A stretch of 44,819 nucleotides of DNA. It comes from CAZSHX01 sp964606895 (GTDB taxonomy: Bacteria > Bacteroidota > Ignavibacteria > Kapaibacteriales > UBA2268). Within the stretch, counting starts at the first letter, position 1; the number at the start of each line of letters is the position of its first letter. The stretch is taken from NCBI GenBank assembly GCA_964606895.1, contig CAZSHX010000037.1, forward strand, positions 1-44,819. Reading direction: 5' to 3'. The translations under genes were made by a program, and so were the position numbers. Shown piece by piece: positions 25,588 to 34,032 of the stretch. The notes under the pieces were generated by a model. The model searched no databases. It had not been told where the DNA came from and saw nothing but the letters and a program-made list of their open reading frames with translations.

Positions 25588-27144
25588 ATGGTTGATATTC
25601 GTCCAGAAGAAATCTCGGCGATTTTACGCCGACAGCTTTCGGGCTTTGAAAGTGAAGCCGATATATATGAAGTAGGAACTGTTCTTCAGGTAGGTGATGG
25701 AGTTGCCAGAGTCTATGGACTGACCAAGGTTATGGCATCCGAACTTGTTGAGTTTCCTAATAATGTTTTCGGTATGGTTCTAAACCTCGAAGAAGATAAT
25801 ATTGGTGTTATGCTTTTTGGTGATGACCGTCTGGTTAAAGAAGGCGATACTGTTCGCAGAACAGGAAGAGTTGCTTCTGTACCCGTCGGAAGAGAACTGC
25901 TCGGAAGAGTTGTTAATCCACTGGGGCAACCAATTGACAACAAAGGACCTATTGTTACTTCTCAAATTTACCCGATTGAAAGAAAAGCTCCCGGAGTAAT
26001 CTTTCGTCAACCTGTGAAAGAACCACTTCAAACAGGCTTAAAGATAATTGATGCTCTTATTCCTATCGGAAGAGGTCAGCGCGAATTATTGATTGGCGAC
26101 AGACAGACAGGTAAAACTGCAATAGCTCTGGATGCAATTATCAATCAGAAATCTACTCATACAGAAGAAGCAAGACTCAAAGGAATTAGTCCTGTTTACT
26201 GTGTCTATGTTGCCATCGGTCAAAAAGGTTCGACAGTAGCAAACGTGGTTTCTTACCTTGAACAATTCGGAGCAATGGAATATACAATCGTTGTTGCCGC
26301 AAATGCATCAGATCCTGCACCATTGCAGTATGTTGCTCCTTTCTGCGGATGTTCGATGGCTGAATATTTCCGCGATAACGGAATGCATGCCCTTGTTATA
26401 TATGACGATCTTTCGAAACAAGCCGCGGCTTACCGTCAGGTTTCTCTTCTTTTGAGAAGACCTCCCGGACGCGAAGCCTATCCCGGAGATATTTTCTATC
26501 TCCATAGCCGTCTTCTCGAAAGAGCCGCAAAATTCGCTGATGAATTGGGTGGCGGTTCGCTAACAGCTTTACCTGTTATTGAAACCCAGGCAGGAGACGT
26601 TGCCGCTTACATTCCGACAAACGTAATTTCAATTACCGATGGTCAGATTTATCTCGAACCAAACCTTTTCAACTCCGGTATTCGTCCTGCTATGAATATT
26701 GGTATTTCAGTTTCCCGTGTAGGTGGTAATGCTCAGATTAAAGCAATGAAAAAAGTTGCCGGTCCGCTAAAACTTGAACTTGCTCAGTTCAGAGAATTAG
26801 CGGCATTTGCAAAATTTGGTTCTGACCTGGACAAAGCAACCCAACAGCAACTTCGCAGAGGAGAAAGATTAACTGAAATTCTGAAACAGAAACAATTCGA
26901 TCCAATGTCTGTTGAAATGCAGATTGCTCTGATTTGGACAGCTACAAACGGTTATTTGGATGAACTTCCGGTTACTGCTTTAGCCAGATTTGAAACTGAA
27001 TTTGTCGAGTTCATGGAAGTTCAGCACTTTGAAGTTCTAAACCTAATAAGCAATAAAAAAGAGCTTACTACTGAAGTAACTGAAGAAATGAAGAGAGTAT
27101 GCGACATATTTTTTGAAGAATTCAAGAAAAGTGTGAAATTATAA
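25588..27144 (+). CDS. atpA: ATP synthase F1 subunit alpha
   Basis: 518 residues, the regulatory nucleotide-binding subunit of the F1 head. The P-loop is GDRQTGKTAIA, and the ATP synthase alpha/beta signature region lies near PAMNIGISVSRVGG. The N-terminal RPEEISAILRRQL motif is typical of alpha. AAGGA precedes the ATG. Its TAA stop overlaps the ATG of hldD (TAATG), so hldD is translationally coupled to it. Confidence 0.98.
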   Translation: MVDIRPEEISAILRRQLSGFESEADIYEVGTVLQVGDGVARVYGLTKVMASELVEFPNNVFGMVLNLEEDNIGVMLFGDDRLVKEGDTVRRTGRVASVPVGRELLGRVVNPLGQPIDNKGPIVTSQIYPIERKAPGVIFRQPVKEPLQTGLKIIDALIPIGRGQRELLIGDRQTGKTAIALDAIINQKSTHTEEARLKGISPVYCVYVAIGQKGSTVANVVSYLEQFGAMEYTIVVAANASDPAPLQYVAPFCGCSMAEYFRDNGMHALVIYDDLSKQAAAYRQVSLLLRRPPGREAYPGDIFYLHSRLLERAAKFADELGGGSLTALPVIETQAGDVAAYIPTNVISITDGQIYLEPNLFNSGIRPAMNIGISVSRVGGNAQIKAMKKVAGPLKLELAQFRELAAFAKFGSDLDKATQQQLRRGERLTEILKQKQFDPMSVEMQIALIWTATNGYLDELPVTALARFETEFVEFMEVQHFEVLNLISNKKELTTEVTEEMKRVCDIFFEEFKKSVKL

Positions 27145-28115
27145 TGATAGTCTTAACAGGTGGTTCCGGATTTATAGGCTCCTGCCTTCTAAAAAAGCTG
27201 AATGACAACGGCATTGACGATGTTATGGTTGTTGACAGGCTTGGAGAAAGTACTAAATGGAAAAATCTGGTAAGGAAAAAATATATTGAATACACTCCAA
27301 AAGATGAATTTATTTCAATGATTATTGAGGAAGATGAAGATTTTGCCAATGACATTGAATTGATTATCCATCTTGGAGCTTGCACAAGTACAACAGAAAA
27401 AAATGTTGATTATTTGATTGAGAATAACCACGAATATACTGCCGCTTTGGCTGATTTTGCTAATGACCACAACATCAGATTAATTTATGCAAGTAGTGCG
27501 GCAACTTATGGAAATGGTGAATACGGTTATAACGATACAGGTTTTGAAGAACTTGAGCCACTGAATCCTTACGGATTTTCAAAGCATATAACTGATTTAT
27601 GGATGATTGAAAATGAATTTGACCATGATGTTACAGGTTTGAAATTTTTCAATGTTTACGGTCCGAATGAATATCATAAAGGCGATATGTCCAGCATGAT
27701 ATTCAAAGCATACAATCAGATAAATGAAACCGGCAAAATGAAACTATTCAAATCTTATCATCCGGATTATAAAGATGGTGAGCAGATGAGGGATTTCATC
27801 TATGTTAAAGATGTAGTTGAAATCATTTGGAGAATAATCGAAAATCCAAAAATTCATGGGATTTTTAATTTAGGGACAGGAAAAGCCAGAACATGGAACG
27901 ATTTGGCAGGTTCTGTTTTTAAGGCAATGGGAAAAGAAATTAATATTGAATATATTGATATGCCCGATGCACTCAAAAATCAGTATCAGTATTTCACCCA
28001 GGCAGAAATGAAAAGATTGAATAAAGCTGTCGGCGGTTTTCAGTTCACTTCTTTGGAAGACGGAATTGAGGACTACGTTCAGAATTATTTAATGAAAACC
28101 AAAAAGTATTTATAA
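27144..28115 (+). CDS. hldD: ADP-L-glycero-D-manno-heptose 6-epimerase
   Basis: A 323-residue SDR enzyme converting ADP-D-glycero- to ADP-L-glycero-D-manno-heptose for the lipopolysaccharide core. Clear HldD/RfaD motifs: TGGSGFIGS nucleotide site, HLGACTSTTE, YASSAATYG (catalytic Ser), YGFSK (Tyr143 and Lys147), KFFNVYGPNEYHKG and MRDFIYVKDV, all matching the E. coli enzyme closely. It starts one base inside the atpA stop and ends 19 bp before atpG, so it is part of the ATP synthase transcript. That position is unexpected for an LPS gene. The frame is clean and codon use looks like its neighbours. Confidence 0.95.
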   Translation: MIVLTGGSGFIGSCLLKKLNDNGIDDVMVVDRLGESTKWKNLVRKKYIEYTPKDEFISMIIEEDEDFANDIELIIHLGACTSTTEKNVDYLIENNHEYTAALADFANDHNIRLIYASSAATYGNGEYGYNDTGFEELEPLNPYGFSKHITDLWMIENEFDHDVTGLKFFNVYGPNEYHKGDMSSMIFKAYNQINETGKMKLFKSYHPDYKDGEQMRDFIYVKDVVEIIWRIIENPKIHGIFNLGTGKARTWNDLAGSVFKAMGKEINIEYIDMPDALKNQYQYFTQAEMKRLNKAVGGFQFTSLEDGIEDYVQNYLMKTKKYL

Positions 28116-28134
28116 GTAATTTCAGGTTTTGTAA

Positions 28135-29025
28135 ATGGCGACATTAAGGGATATAAAAGGAAGAATAAATGCTGTTTCCGGTACGGCTAAAATCACTCAG
28201 GCTATGTATATGGTTTCATCTGCAAAGCTTAGGAGAGCTCAGGAAGCAATCTGGTCTGCAAGACCTTATGTTCAGAAGTTAGATGAAGTTCTTTCTAATC
28301 TTGTTGACTCCATCGGAGATGACTACGAAAACCCGCTTATTACTCAAAGAAAGACAATCAAAAATATAGCTGTCATTGCTATAGTTGCCGACAGAGGTTT
28401 ATGCGGCAGTTTCAATTCCAATTTGATGAGAAATGTATCAAAATACATTACCGAGGACTTTCCCGAAGAATATCCAAATGCTACTGCAAAACTGATTTTG
28501 GTAGGGAAAAAAGCACATTCAAATTTGAAAGTGAATAATCCTTTTATTATCAGAAAATTTGAAGGAATTTTTCAATCCCTTCAGTTTACAGTTGCGAAGG
28601 AAATCGTAGATATTGCAAAAACAGGTTTCATAAACGGAGAGTTTGACAAGGTTCTTGTTTTCTTTAATGAATTCAAAAATTTATTAACTCAGGTTCCAAG
28701 AAAAATCAATCTCCTCCCTATCGAACCCAAAGAATCTGTCAGTCAGAACAGTAAATTCAATATTGACTACATCTTCGAACCAAACAAAGACCAAATTCTT
28801 GATGATTTACTACCCAAAAGCTTAGATATTCAGCTTTGGAGAACACTTCTTGAATCCAATGCCGCAGAGCAGGCATCACGTAGAATGGCTATGGACAACG
28901 CAACCAAAAATGCGAACGATTTGGTTAAACAGCTCGAACTTCAGTTCAACAAAGAAAGGCAGGCGGCAATCACCACAGAAATGCTGGAAATTGTCGGCGG
29001 TGCAAACGCTTTGAAAAAAGAATAA
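28135..29025 (+). CDS. atpG: ATP synthase F1 subunit gamma
   Basis: 296 residues, the central rotor shaft. The N-terminal helix begins TLRDIKGRINAVSGTAKITQAM, with ADRGLCGSFN in the middle. The C-terminal helix carries the conserved ASRRMAMDNATKNA. It is the last gene of the operon: a strong terminator follows within a few bases. Subunits beta and epsilon (atpD, atpC) are absent here, implying a separate locus. Confidence 0.97.
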   Translation: MATLRDIKGRINAVSGTAKITQAMYMVSSAKLRRAQEAIWSARPYVQKLDEVLSNLVDSIGDDYENPLITQRKTIKNIAVIAIVADRGLCGSFNSNLMRNVSKYITEDFPEEYPNATAKLILVGKKAHSNLKVNNPFIIRKFEGIFQSLQFTVAKEIVDIAKTGFINGEFDKVLVFFNEFKNLLTQVPRKINLLPIEPKESVSQNSKFNIDYIFEPNKDQILDDLLPKSLDIQLWRTLLESNAAEQASRRMAMDNATKNANDLVKQLELQFNKERQAAITTEMLEIVGGANALKKE

Positions 29026-29028
29026 ACT

Positions 29029-29058
29029 AAAAAGGGGATTTTGAATCCCCTTTTTTTT
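29029..29058 (+). terminator. rho-independent terminator of the atp operon
   Basis: Arms AAAAGGGGATT and AATCCCCTTTT with a 3-nt loop, followed by a run of eight T. It starts four bases after the atpG stop. Confidence 0.95.
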
Positions 29059-29587
29059 GATTTATTTTTCCAAACATTATGTTACTTCCAATTTCATCTA
29101 CGTAGTTTTACGTAGAAAATCTATATATAACTACGTATTTTTGTTATATTTTAACGAATTTTCTTGCTTTGTAATTTAATTATCATTATATTAGAACTGC
29201 TGACGAATAGAAGAACTCGATTTTAATTATTTATGAGTCTTGATATGGTTGCAGAATTTTTATATATTGGCTTAATGCCCCCCCCCATAACTCTACGTAA
29301 ATCAATAACTTACGCCATTTTCCCTTATTGTTCATTTCCCTTGAAAGAATTTCAAAATTGCAATATACTTTTTTGTAAATTTCATTCACTTTTCGAAAGG
29401 GAAAAATCATTATGATTGTCAAATAAAAACCGGATTTCATGTTTGTACCAAGAAATCCGGGACATATCAAGCAAGTCAAACGAACCATGAAGTTTTTTAA
29501 GCTAACCTGACTTACAAAATTACGAAATTACAGGTTGGCTTGAAATAGTTTTTTAATTAATTATTTTTTAACTTGAAAGATAGTAAA
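29059..29587. other. AT-rich intergenic region with small hairpins
   Basis: No gene is supported on either strand. It holds TCTACGTA-GTTT-TACGTAGA (29097-29116) plus another ACTACGTA at about 29130, a run of nine C at 29278-29286, and the 9-bp arms CCGGATTTC / GAAATCCGG (29430-29460). The promoter of the next gene should lie near the end. Confidence 0.6.
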
Positions 29588-31153
29588 ATGAAAGACAAAT
29601 CAATAATAATAATACTTTTATTGATTTTGAGTGTGGGAAAAAATTTACCCCTTCAATCTCAACAACCATTACCAACCATAACGCCATGTTTAACGGATCA
29701 TCATGCGTCACCGTGCAATGCCGCTTGGGTTGGACCGCTATTCAAAACAATCAATACAAATAATCTTAATTACACGAGTTTTTCCTGTCCCACACCACCG
29801 TCGCCAGCTGGTGGTTGTAGCTTCATTGTTGAGTATTACACACGAATAATTGATTGCCCAATTAACGATCCTCCTGTTCATGCTTTCGATATTCAAGTGG
29901 TTGCCGTTAAACCATCTGACCAATGTGCAGAATGTTATAATGCAAATAGCGATCAAATAATTACTGAACTGACTTATACATTGTATGAAGAAAATGCAAT
30001 GTTTTTTCAGAGTAAATGGGGAGCTACTGGTGATAATTGCCCACACCAAAATGAAGTTGTTACAAAAGGAAAATGCTATCATTGGGTAGGAAGTCAAAAT
30101 TTACCTTGTCCAAATTCGGAGTATGTTTGCTGTGCTAATATGATGGGCATTTGTTACAACAGTACAGGACACGTAGTTCAAGGTTCTTTGACTGATTGGG
30201 GTAGAGGTCTCCTTTATTATAATGATGCAAACCAAGACCCACGTCAATGCTTCGCAACTCCAATAAATTGTTCTGATGGAATTCCTCGATGTAAAACAAA
30301 TATGATAATTTACGACCAGCTTTTTTGCACCGGCATCACTTGCGAAAGTGGGGAATGGAAAGATGGAATATCCGAACCTATGTATATACTTGGATGCGGA
30401 AGTAGTTGCCAAATCAGAGTACATTATCTTTTCAAAGAAAATGCAGATTGCAATCCACCCTGGAAGGATTATAAAATTACATCTATAGAAAAAATTGGAA
30501 ATTGCAGCGGATGTCCTGATGCTATGCTGTTATCTCAAGCAGTTAACTGGGTGCTGCAAAGTGGGAAATTAACTCCAAATGATCTTCAAATGAATGAGTG
30601 TATGACAAATTTCCGGCTGATTAATTCAAAATGCTGGGAAGTAGTGAATGGTGTAGTTCAGGAATGTCAAAGTCCAGAATGGCATTGCTGCACGAGCATT
30701 TATCAGATTTGTTGGAAAGGCGCGAGAGACCCAGTTACAAATAACAAAATATATGAAGTTACATTGCTAAATCAATCCAGTGATTGGGCTCTATCTTGTA
30801 CAAGTCCCTGCTTCATTTTTTGTGGGCTATATCCAGTAAGGATTGCTGCATGGGATGAGAGTCAAGAAAAGAGCAAAAATGGAATTGAAAGTAAAAATTT
30901 TATTTCTTATGCCGTTCCAAATCCTACAACAGGCAATACTGATATTCATTTTAAAGGAGACTACAAAGGGTTAGTTTCTTTAAAAATTTCCGATTTAAAG
31001 GGAAACATTATCATTAACACAAATATAACAAAAAATTCAGATGAAATACTGTTTCCTGTTAATCTTGTCGAGTTAGCAAGCGGAAATTATTACTATATTA
31101 TAACAATAGACAATATTGAAGCCAGCAAAGGTTCAATAACTATAAAAAGATAA
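29588..31153 (+). CDS. cysteine-rich T9SS-secreted protein with a duplicated domain
   Basis: A 521-residue exported protein, start ATG 29588 (the upstream TTG 29573 adds only five residues). A signal peptide (IIIILLLILSVGKNLPLQS) is followed by two copies of a domain of about 150 residues that I do not recognise. Copy 1 begins GCSFIVEYYTRIIDC and copy 2 CQIRVHYLFKENADC. Both then have CxxC (QCAEC; NCSGC), KCYHWV / KCWEVV, NSEYVCCANMMGICY / SPEWHCCTSIYQICW and LTDWG / SSDWA. The C-terminus is a Por sorting domain (AVPNPTTGNTDIHF ... ASGNYYYIITID). Cysteine spacing suggests disulfides outside the cell. Function unknown. Confidence 0.8.
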   Translation: MKDKSIIIILLLILSVGKNLPLQSQQPLPTITPCLTDHHASPCNAAWVGPLFKTINTNNLNYTSFSCPTPPSPAGGCSFIVEYYTRIIDCPINDPPVHAFDIQVVAVKPSDQCAECYNANSDQIITELTYTLYEENAMFFQSKWGATGDNCPHQNEVVTKGKCYHWVGSQNLPCPNSEYVCCANMMGICYNSTGHVVQGSLTDWGRGLLYYNDANQDPRQCFATPINCSDGIPRCKTNMIIYDQLFCTGITCESGEWKDGISEPMYILGCGSSCQIRVHYLFKENADCNPPWKDYKITSIEKIGNCSGCPDAMLLSQAVNWVLQSGKLTPNDLQMNECMTNFRLINSKCWEVVNGVVQECQSPEWHCCTSIYQICWKGARDPVTNNKIYEVTLLNQSSDWALSCTSPCFIFCGLYPVRIAAWDESQEKSKNGIESKNFISYAVPNPTTGNTDIHFKGDYKGLVSLKISDLKGNIIINTNITKNSDEILFPVNLVELASGNYYYIITIDNIEASKGSITIKR

Positions 31154-31163
31154 ATTATTTTGG

Positions 31164-31190
31164 GAGCCATTCTTATCAAAAGGATGGCTC
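31164..31190 (+). promoter_or_regulatory. intergenic hairpin between two T9SS genes
   Basis: Nine-pair stem GAGCCATTC / GGATGGCTC (one G-U) with a 9-nt loop, 11 bp after one stop and 21 bp before the next ATG, without a T-tract. It may be an attenuator or mRNA stabiliser. Confidence 0.5.
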
Positions 31191-31211
31191 GATATTTGTA
31201 AAGGTATAATT

Positions 31212-32579
31212 ATGAAAACTTTATTTTTTCTCTTGATACTATCTTCTTTTTCATCAATTTCTTTAGCTGAAAAACCTGTTTGGACTAAGGTGGATGAAAA
31301 CAGATACTTTGAAGGACCAAGGGAAATGAATTATTTCTGCATAGACTGTGCCGACTCAAATAACTGTGTGGCGGCTGGTGTAATGGCGATTGAAATGAAC
31401 TGGAACAGGGTTACGACTGATGGCGGCAAGTCGTGGTTTTCTTCATTACAAGATACCGGTTACATAGATACTGCTTCTGGCAGAAAAAAGTACAATCCCT
31501 CGATTGATATTTTGATTTACTCTGATACTAATCTTTGCATGATGTTTTCAGGTGCAGCATTTTATTACCGTTCAATTGACAGATGTTCCTCTTGGACACA
31601 ACATAGAGTTGATGTAAAAAATAAAGGAGTTACTTGCGCTGCCTTTCCTAACCCAAAAACAGGTTGTTGGGCAATATATTCTGATTTGCTGATTACATAT
31701 AACGGAGGTGAGACATGGTCAAACATTACGTGCAATTTCCCTGATTCTATCAAACCTTTTATTATTGGCGACTTTTCTATGCCATCTGAAAAAGTTCTAA
31801 TACTTATTTGCTACAAAAGTGACTTCAGAAAATACCTTCTTCGATCAGAAGACGGTGGAATTTCGTGGCGACAAATTGGTAATCTCGATTCAACAAATTC
31901 ATACCGAACAATTTATTTCAGAGATGATATCCACGGATGGCTTGCGGGTGGCAGGCAATTGGTGAAAAATCAAGCAGGATGGGCTGATGAAATTTATTAT
32001 ACGAGTAACGGTGGTGTAACTTGGGAGAAACAACTTGATACAGTCATAACACGTTTTTATTCGATATATAAGCTAAAGTTTAGCGATGAAAATAATGGTA
32101 TAGGTTTAGGCTCCAATGGTAGTGTTATTTGGCGGACAACAAACGGAGGAAATGAATGGCTTTTAGATGATCATTTTGTTGGTCAATTTGAGTCCAACTT
32201 AATTGATTTATATATGTTTTCACAGGATAATATATTTGCAGTAACCTACAGCTACGGAATTATTTATAAATATGGGATACCAAATTCGTCGGTTGTAAAA
32301 ATGGATGTTAGAAATTCAGATAATTTACTTATTTTCCCTAATCCATCTTTTTCGGGTTCAAGTATTAATATCCAAATTCCTGAAAATAAACTTGATATAA
32401 AACTTACACTTTATAATTCTCTTGGTTCTTTACTCGAAATGCAAAATGTAAATATTCTTTCTCCAAGTCAACACACAATAAATTACAAACCAAAAGTCAA
32501 CTTGCCTTCCGGTACTTACTGGGTTCGTGTGGAGTCTGGGAAAGAAAGCTGGTGTGAGATGTTTGTAGTTTTAAAATGA
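31212..32579 (+). CDS. YCF48/BNR-repeat T9SS-secreted protein
   Basis: A 455-residue exported beta-propeller. After a signal peptide (MKTLFFLLILSSFSSISLA) come several BNR/YCF48-type repeats: TTDGGKSWFSS, TYNGGETWSN, SEDGGISWRQI, TSNGGVTWEK and TTNGGNEWLL. Such propellers are common exported proteins; no hydrolase residues were identified. The C-terminus is a Por sorting domain (IFPNPSFSGSSINI ... LPSGTYWVRVESG). It is 58 bp behind the Cys-rich T9SS gene, same strand, with a hairpin between, so co-transcription is likely. A terminator lies 57 bp downstream. Confidence 0.85.
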   Translation: MKTLFFLLILSSFSSISLAEKPVWTKVDENRYFEGPREMNYFCIDCADSNNCVAAGVMAIEMNWNRVTTDGGKSWFSSLQDTGYIDTASGRKKYNPSIDILIYSDTNLCMMFSGAAFYYRSIDRCSSWTQHRVDVKNKGVTCAAFPNPKTGCWAIYSDLLITYNGGETWSNITCNFPDSIKPFIIGDFSMPSEKVLILICYKSDFRKYLLRSEDGGISWRQIGNLDSTNSYRTIYFRDDIHGWLAGGRQLVKNQAGWADEIYYTSNGGVTWEKQLDTVITRFYSIYKLKFSDENNGIGLGSNGSVIWRTTNGGNEWLLDDHFVGQFESNLIDLYMFSQDNIFAVTYSYGIIYKYGIPNSSVVKMDVRNSDNLLIFPNPSFSGSSINIQIPENKLDIKLTLYNSLGSLLEMQNVNILSPSQHTINYKPKVNLPSGTYWVRVESGKESWCEMFVVLK

Positions 32580-32635
32580 AATACGGCATTCTGTTTTATT
32601 AAATTTTTCTACAGGATCACCAGAATCACCGAATC

Positions 32636-32666
32636 AAAAATGAACATGTTTTCGTTCATTTTTTTT
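32636..32666 (+). terminator. terminator of the YCF48/BNR gene
   Basis: Arms AAAAATGAAC and GTTCATTTTT around an 8-nt loop, ending in a run of T. Confidence 0.8.
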
Positions 32667-32668
32667 AG

Positions 32669-32725
32669 CCCGGCGTTTATTTTGTGAAGCTTGCGGATAA
32701 GGTGAGTAAGTTTGTGAAGATATGA
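32669..32725 (+). pseudogene. orphan T9SS sorting-domain tail
   Basis: A short frame PGVYFVKLADKVSKFVKI followed by a stop, matching the last 18 residues of a Por sorting domain (compare SGVYFVRVGDKLMKFVKI at 14239-14302). No rest of the protein precedes it; a terminator hairpin abuts it instead. Confidence 0.7.
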
Positions 32726-33139
32726 TTATAATTACCCTTATAATATTGTAATAATTAATTGTTATCTCCGTCATCTCAATTTGGGATTGTGCATTTTCAT
32801 ATAATGAATCTCAAAATTCCCAAACGCAACGTTCTTTGAAAACTCACCAAATATAGCCAATTTTTGCACCTTCAAATTTCAAAGGTGCAAACGCAAAATA
32901 TCGCTAATTGAAATTATTTCAATAGCTTATGCAGTATCCCCCCTTGCATCCTTAAAACCCAGATGCAAGAGAAATGACGGTAGTAAGTAAAATAATATCA
33001 AGGGTTTATGAGATAATTTCATCAATTTTTGCGAAAATAAACATTTTAAGGTGCAAAGGTGCAAACTATCTCTATCGCAATGCGATGAAATATCAGTAGA
33101 AAAACCTACCGCTACAACCCTATTTTTCACATCGCGAAT
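32726..33139. other. repeat-rich intergenic region
   Basis: No gene is supported. Besides the structured repeat at 32863-32970, it holds AAGGTGCAAAGGTGCAAAC (about 33050) followed by CTATCGCAATGCGATGAAAT, which may be a further weak copy. Confidence 0.55.
32863..32970 (+). repeat. structured GATGCAA repeat, divergent copy E
   Basis: Hairpin TTTGCACCTT / AAGGTGCAAA (32863-32891), then CGCAAAATATCGCTAATTGA and AATTATTTCAATAGC, then a second hairpin CTTGCATC / GATGCAAG (about 32944-32970). Module order is as in copy A at 14427, but the first stem has GCACC/GGTGC where copy A has GCATC/GATGC, a paired change. Confidence 0.6.
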
Positions 33140-33178
33140 AAACTAAAAAGGGGGATTTCAAATCCCCTTTTTTAGTTT
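33140..33178 (-). terminator. terminator overlapping the end of the hemerythrin gene
   Basis: Near-symmetrical AAACTAAAAAG-GGGGATTT-C-AAATCCCC-TTTTTTAGTTT. It can work in both directions. The last hemerythrin codons and stop lie inside the stem. The core resembles the atp operon terminator at 29029. Confidence 0.8.
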
Positions 33179-33571
33179 ATTCGCCAAGAAACTTCCAAGT
33201 TTGACATCAATCTTCATTATATGAACATTCAGCAACTCCTTCAAAAAGTTCATGAGAGTGATACTCAAAACTGACTCTCCGCTTTTCAATTTATCCTGAA
33301 ATTCCTTAACCTGTTTTAATAGTTTGTCATGTTCTGCCCTATGACTATTATAATCAGGATAATTAAACTTTGACATAAGGACTTCTTCGTTAGAAAAATG
33401 AGTTTTTGTATAGTCAACTAAATCATTTAAAAGTTTCTCAACAACATCCTTACCTTTGCCCACACCCATAGCGTCGTAAAGCGAATTTATCATATTAATC
33501 AATTTTTTGTGTTGATTATCAATTGACAGATAACCGACACTAAGCGAGTTATTCCATTCGTAGAAAGCCAT
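33158..33571 (-). CDS. bacteriohemerythrin
   Basis: A 137-residue four-helix O2-binding protein with a non-heme di-iron site. All seven expected ligands are visible: His21, His58, Glu62, His77, His81, His117 and Asp122, in the motifs DNQHK, THFSNEE, HRAEH and HIMKID. Bacterial homologues store or sense oxygen in microaerobic cells. GAGGT precedes the ATG. It lies 15 bp downstream of the OsmC gene and is probably co-transcribed. The tail NKLKKGI is encoded by the terminator stem. Confidence 0.95.
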   Translation of the reverse strand: MAFYEWNNSLSVGYLSIDNQHKKLINMINSLYDAMGVGKGKDVVEKLLNDLVDYTKTHFSNEEVLMSKFNYPDYNSHRAEHDKLLKQVKEFQDKLKSGESVLSITLMNFLKELLNVHIMKIDVKLGSFLANKLKKGI

Positions 33572-33586
33572 ATTTTTTACCTCGAA

Positions 33587-33997
33587 TTAGTTGGGAAATA
33601 TATAATTAGTAATTACTTCAATTTCGGGATTCAAACTTCTTGTTACAGGACAAGTTTTAGGAACGGCAGAAATAATTTTAAACTCCTTTTCATCCAATTT
33701 ATGCTTAAAAGTGAAATCAAGAGTTAATTTCTGTATTCTCCTATATGGAACATTTGTCATTTCCTTACTTACCTCAACCGAGGCTCCTTCAATATTGATA
33801 TTATTTGTTCGGGCGGCAATTGCCATAATTGTCAGAACACATGAACCAATTGAAGCGGCGGCTAAATCAGTTGGTGAAATAAACTCTCCTTTCCCCTGAT
33901 TGTCAACAGGTGCATCTGTTATAAACGACTGCCCTGAAGGACCGTGTGTAATCCGGCAATGCAAATCGCCAAGATAATCAACATTAATTTTTATCAT
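33587..33997 (-). CDS. OsmC/Ohr family peroxide-protection protein
   Basis: 136 residues of the OsmC fold, thiol-dependent reduction of organic or hydrogen peroxides in the cytoplasm. The two family cysteines are present: Cys53 in AASIGSCVLT and Cys116 in PKTCPVTRSL. The middle SPTDLAAAS motif is typical. AGAGGA precedes the ATG. It sits upstream of bacteriohemerythrin in the same direction, a plausible oxygen/peroxide pair. Confidence 0.9.
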   Translation of the reverse strand: MIKINVDYLGDLHCRITHGPSGQSFITDAPVDNQGKGEFISPTDLAAASIGSCVLTIMAIAARTNNINIEGASVEVSKEMTNVPYRRIQKLTLDFTFKHKLDEKEFKIISAVPKTCPVTRSLNPEIEVITNYIFPN

Positions 33998-34032
33998 ATC
34001 GTATCCTCTAATTTAACATAATAATCTGAATT

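Noticed and set aside
29231..29488. Overlapping frames on both strands in the gap after the atp operon
   Set aside because: Low-complexity translations without motifs, crossing hairpins and a C9 run; no start signals.
29059..29587. atpD and atpC after atpG
   Set aside because: The operon ends in a strong terminator and no beta or epsilon subunit sequence occurs in the window; they must be elsewhere.
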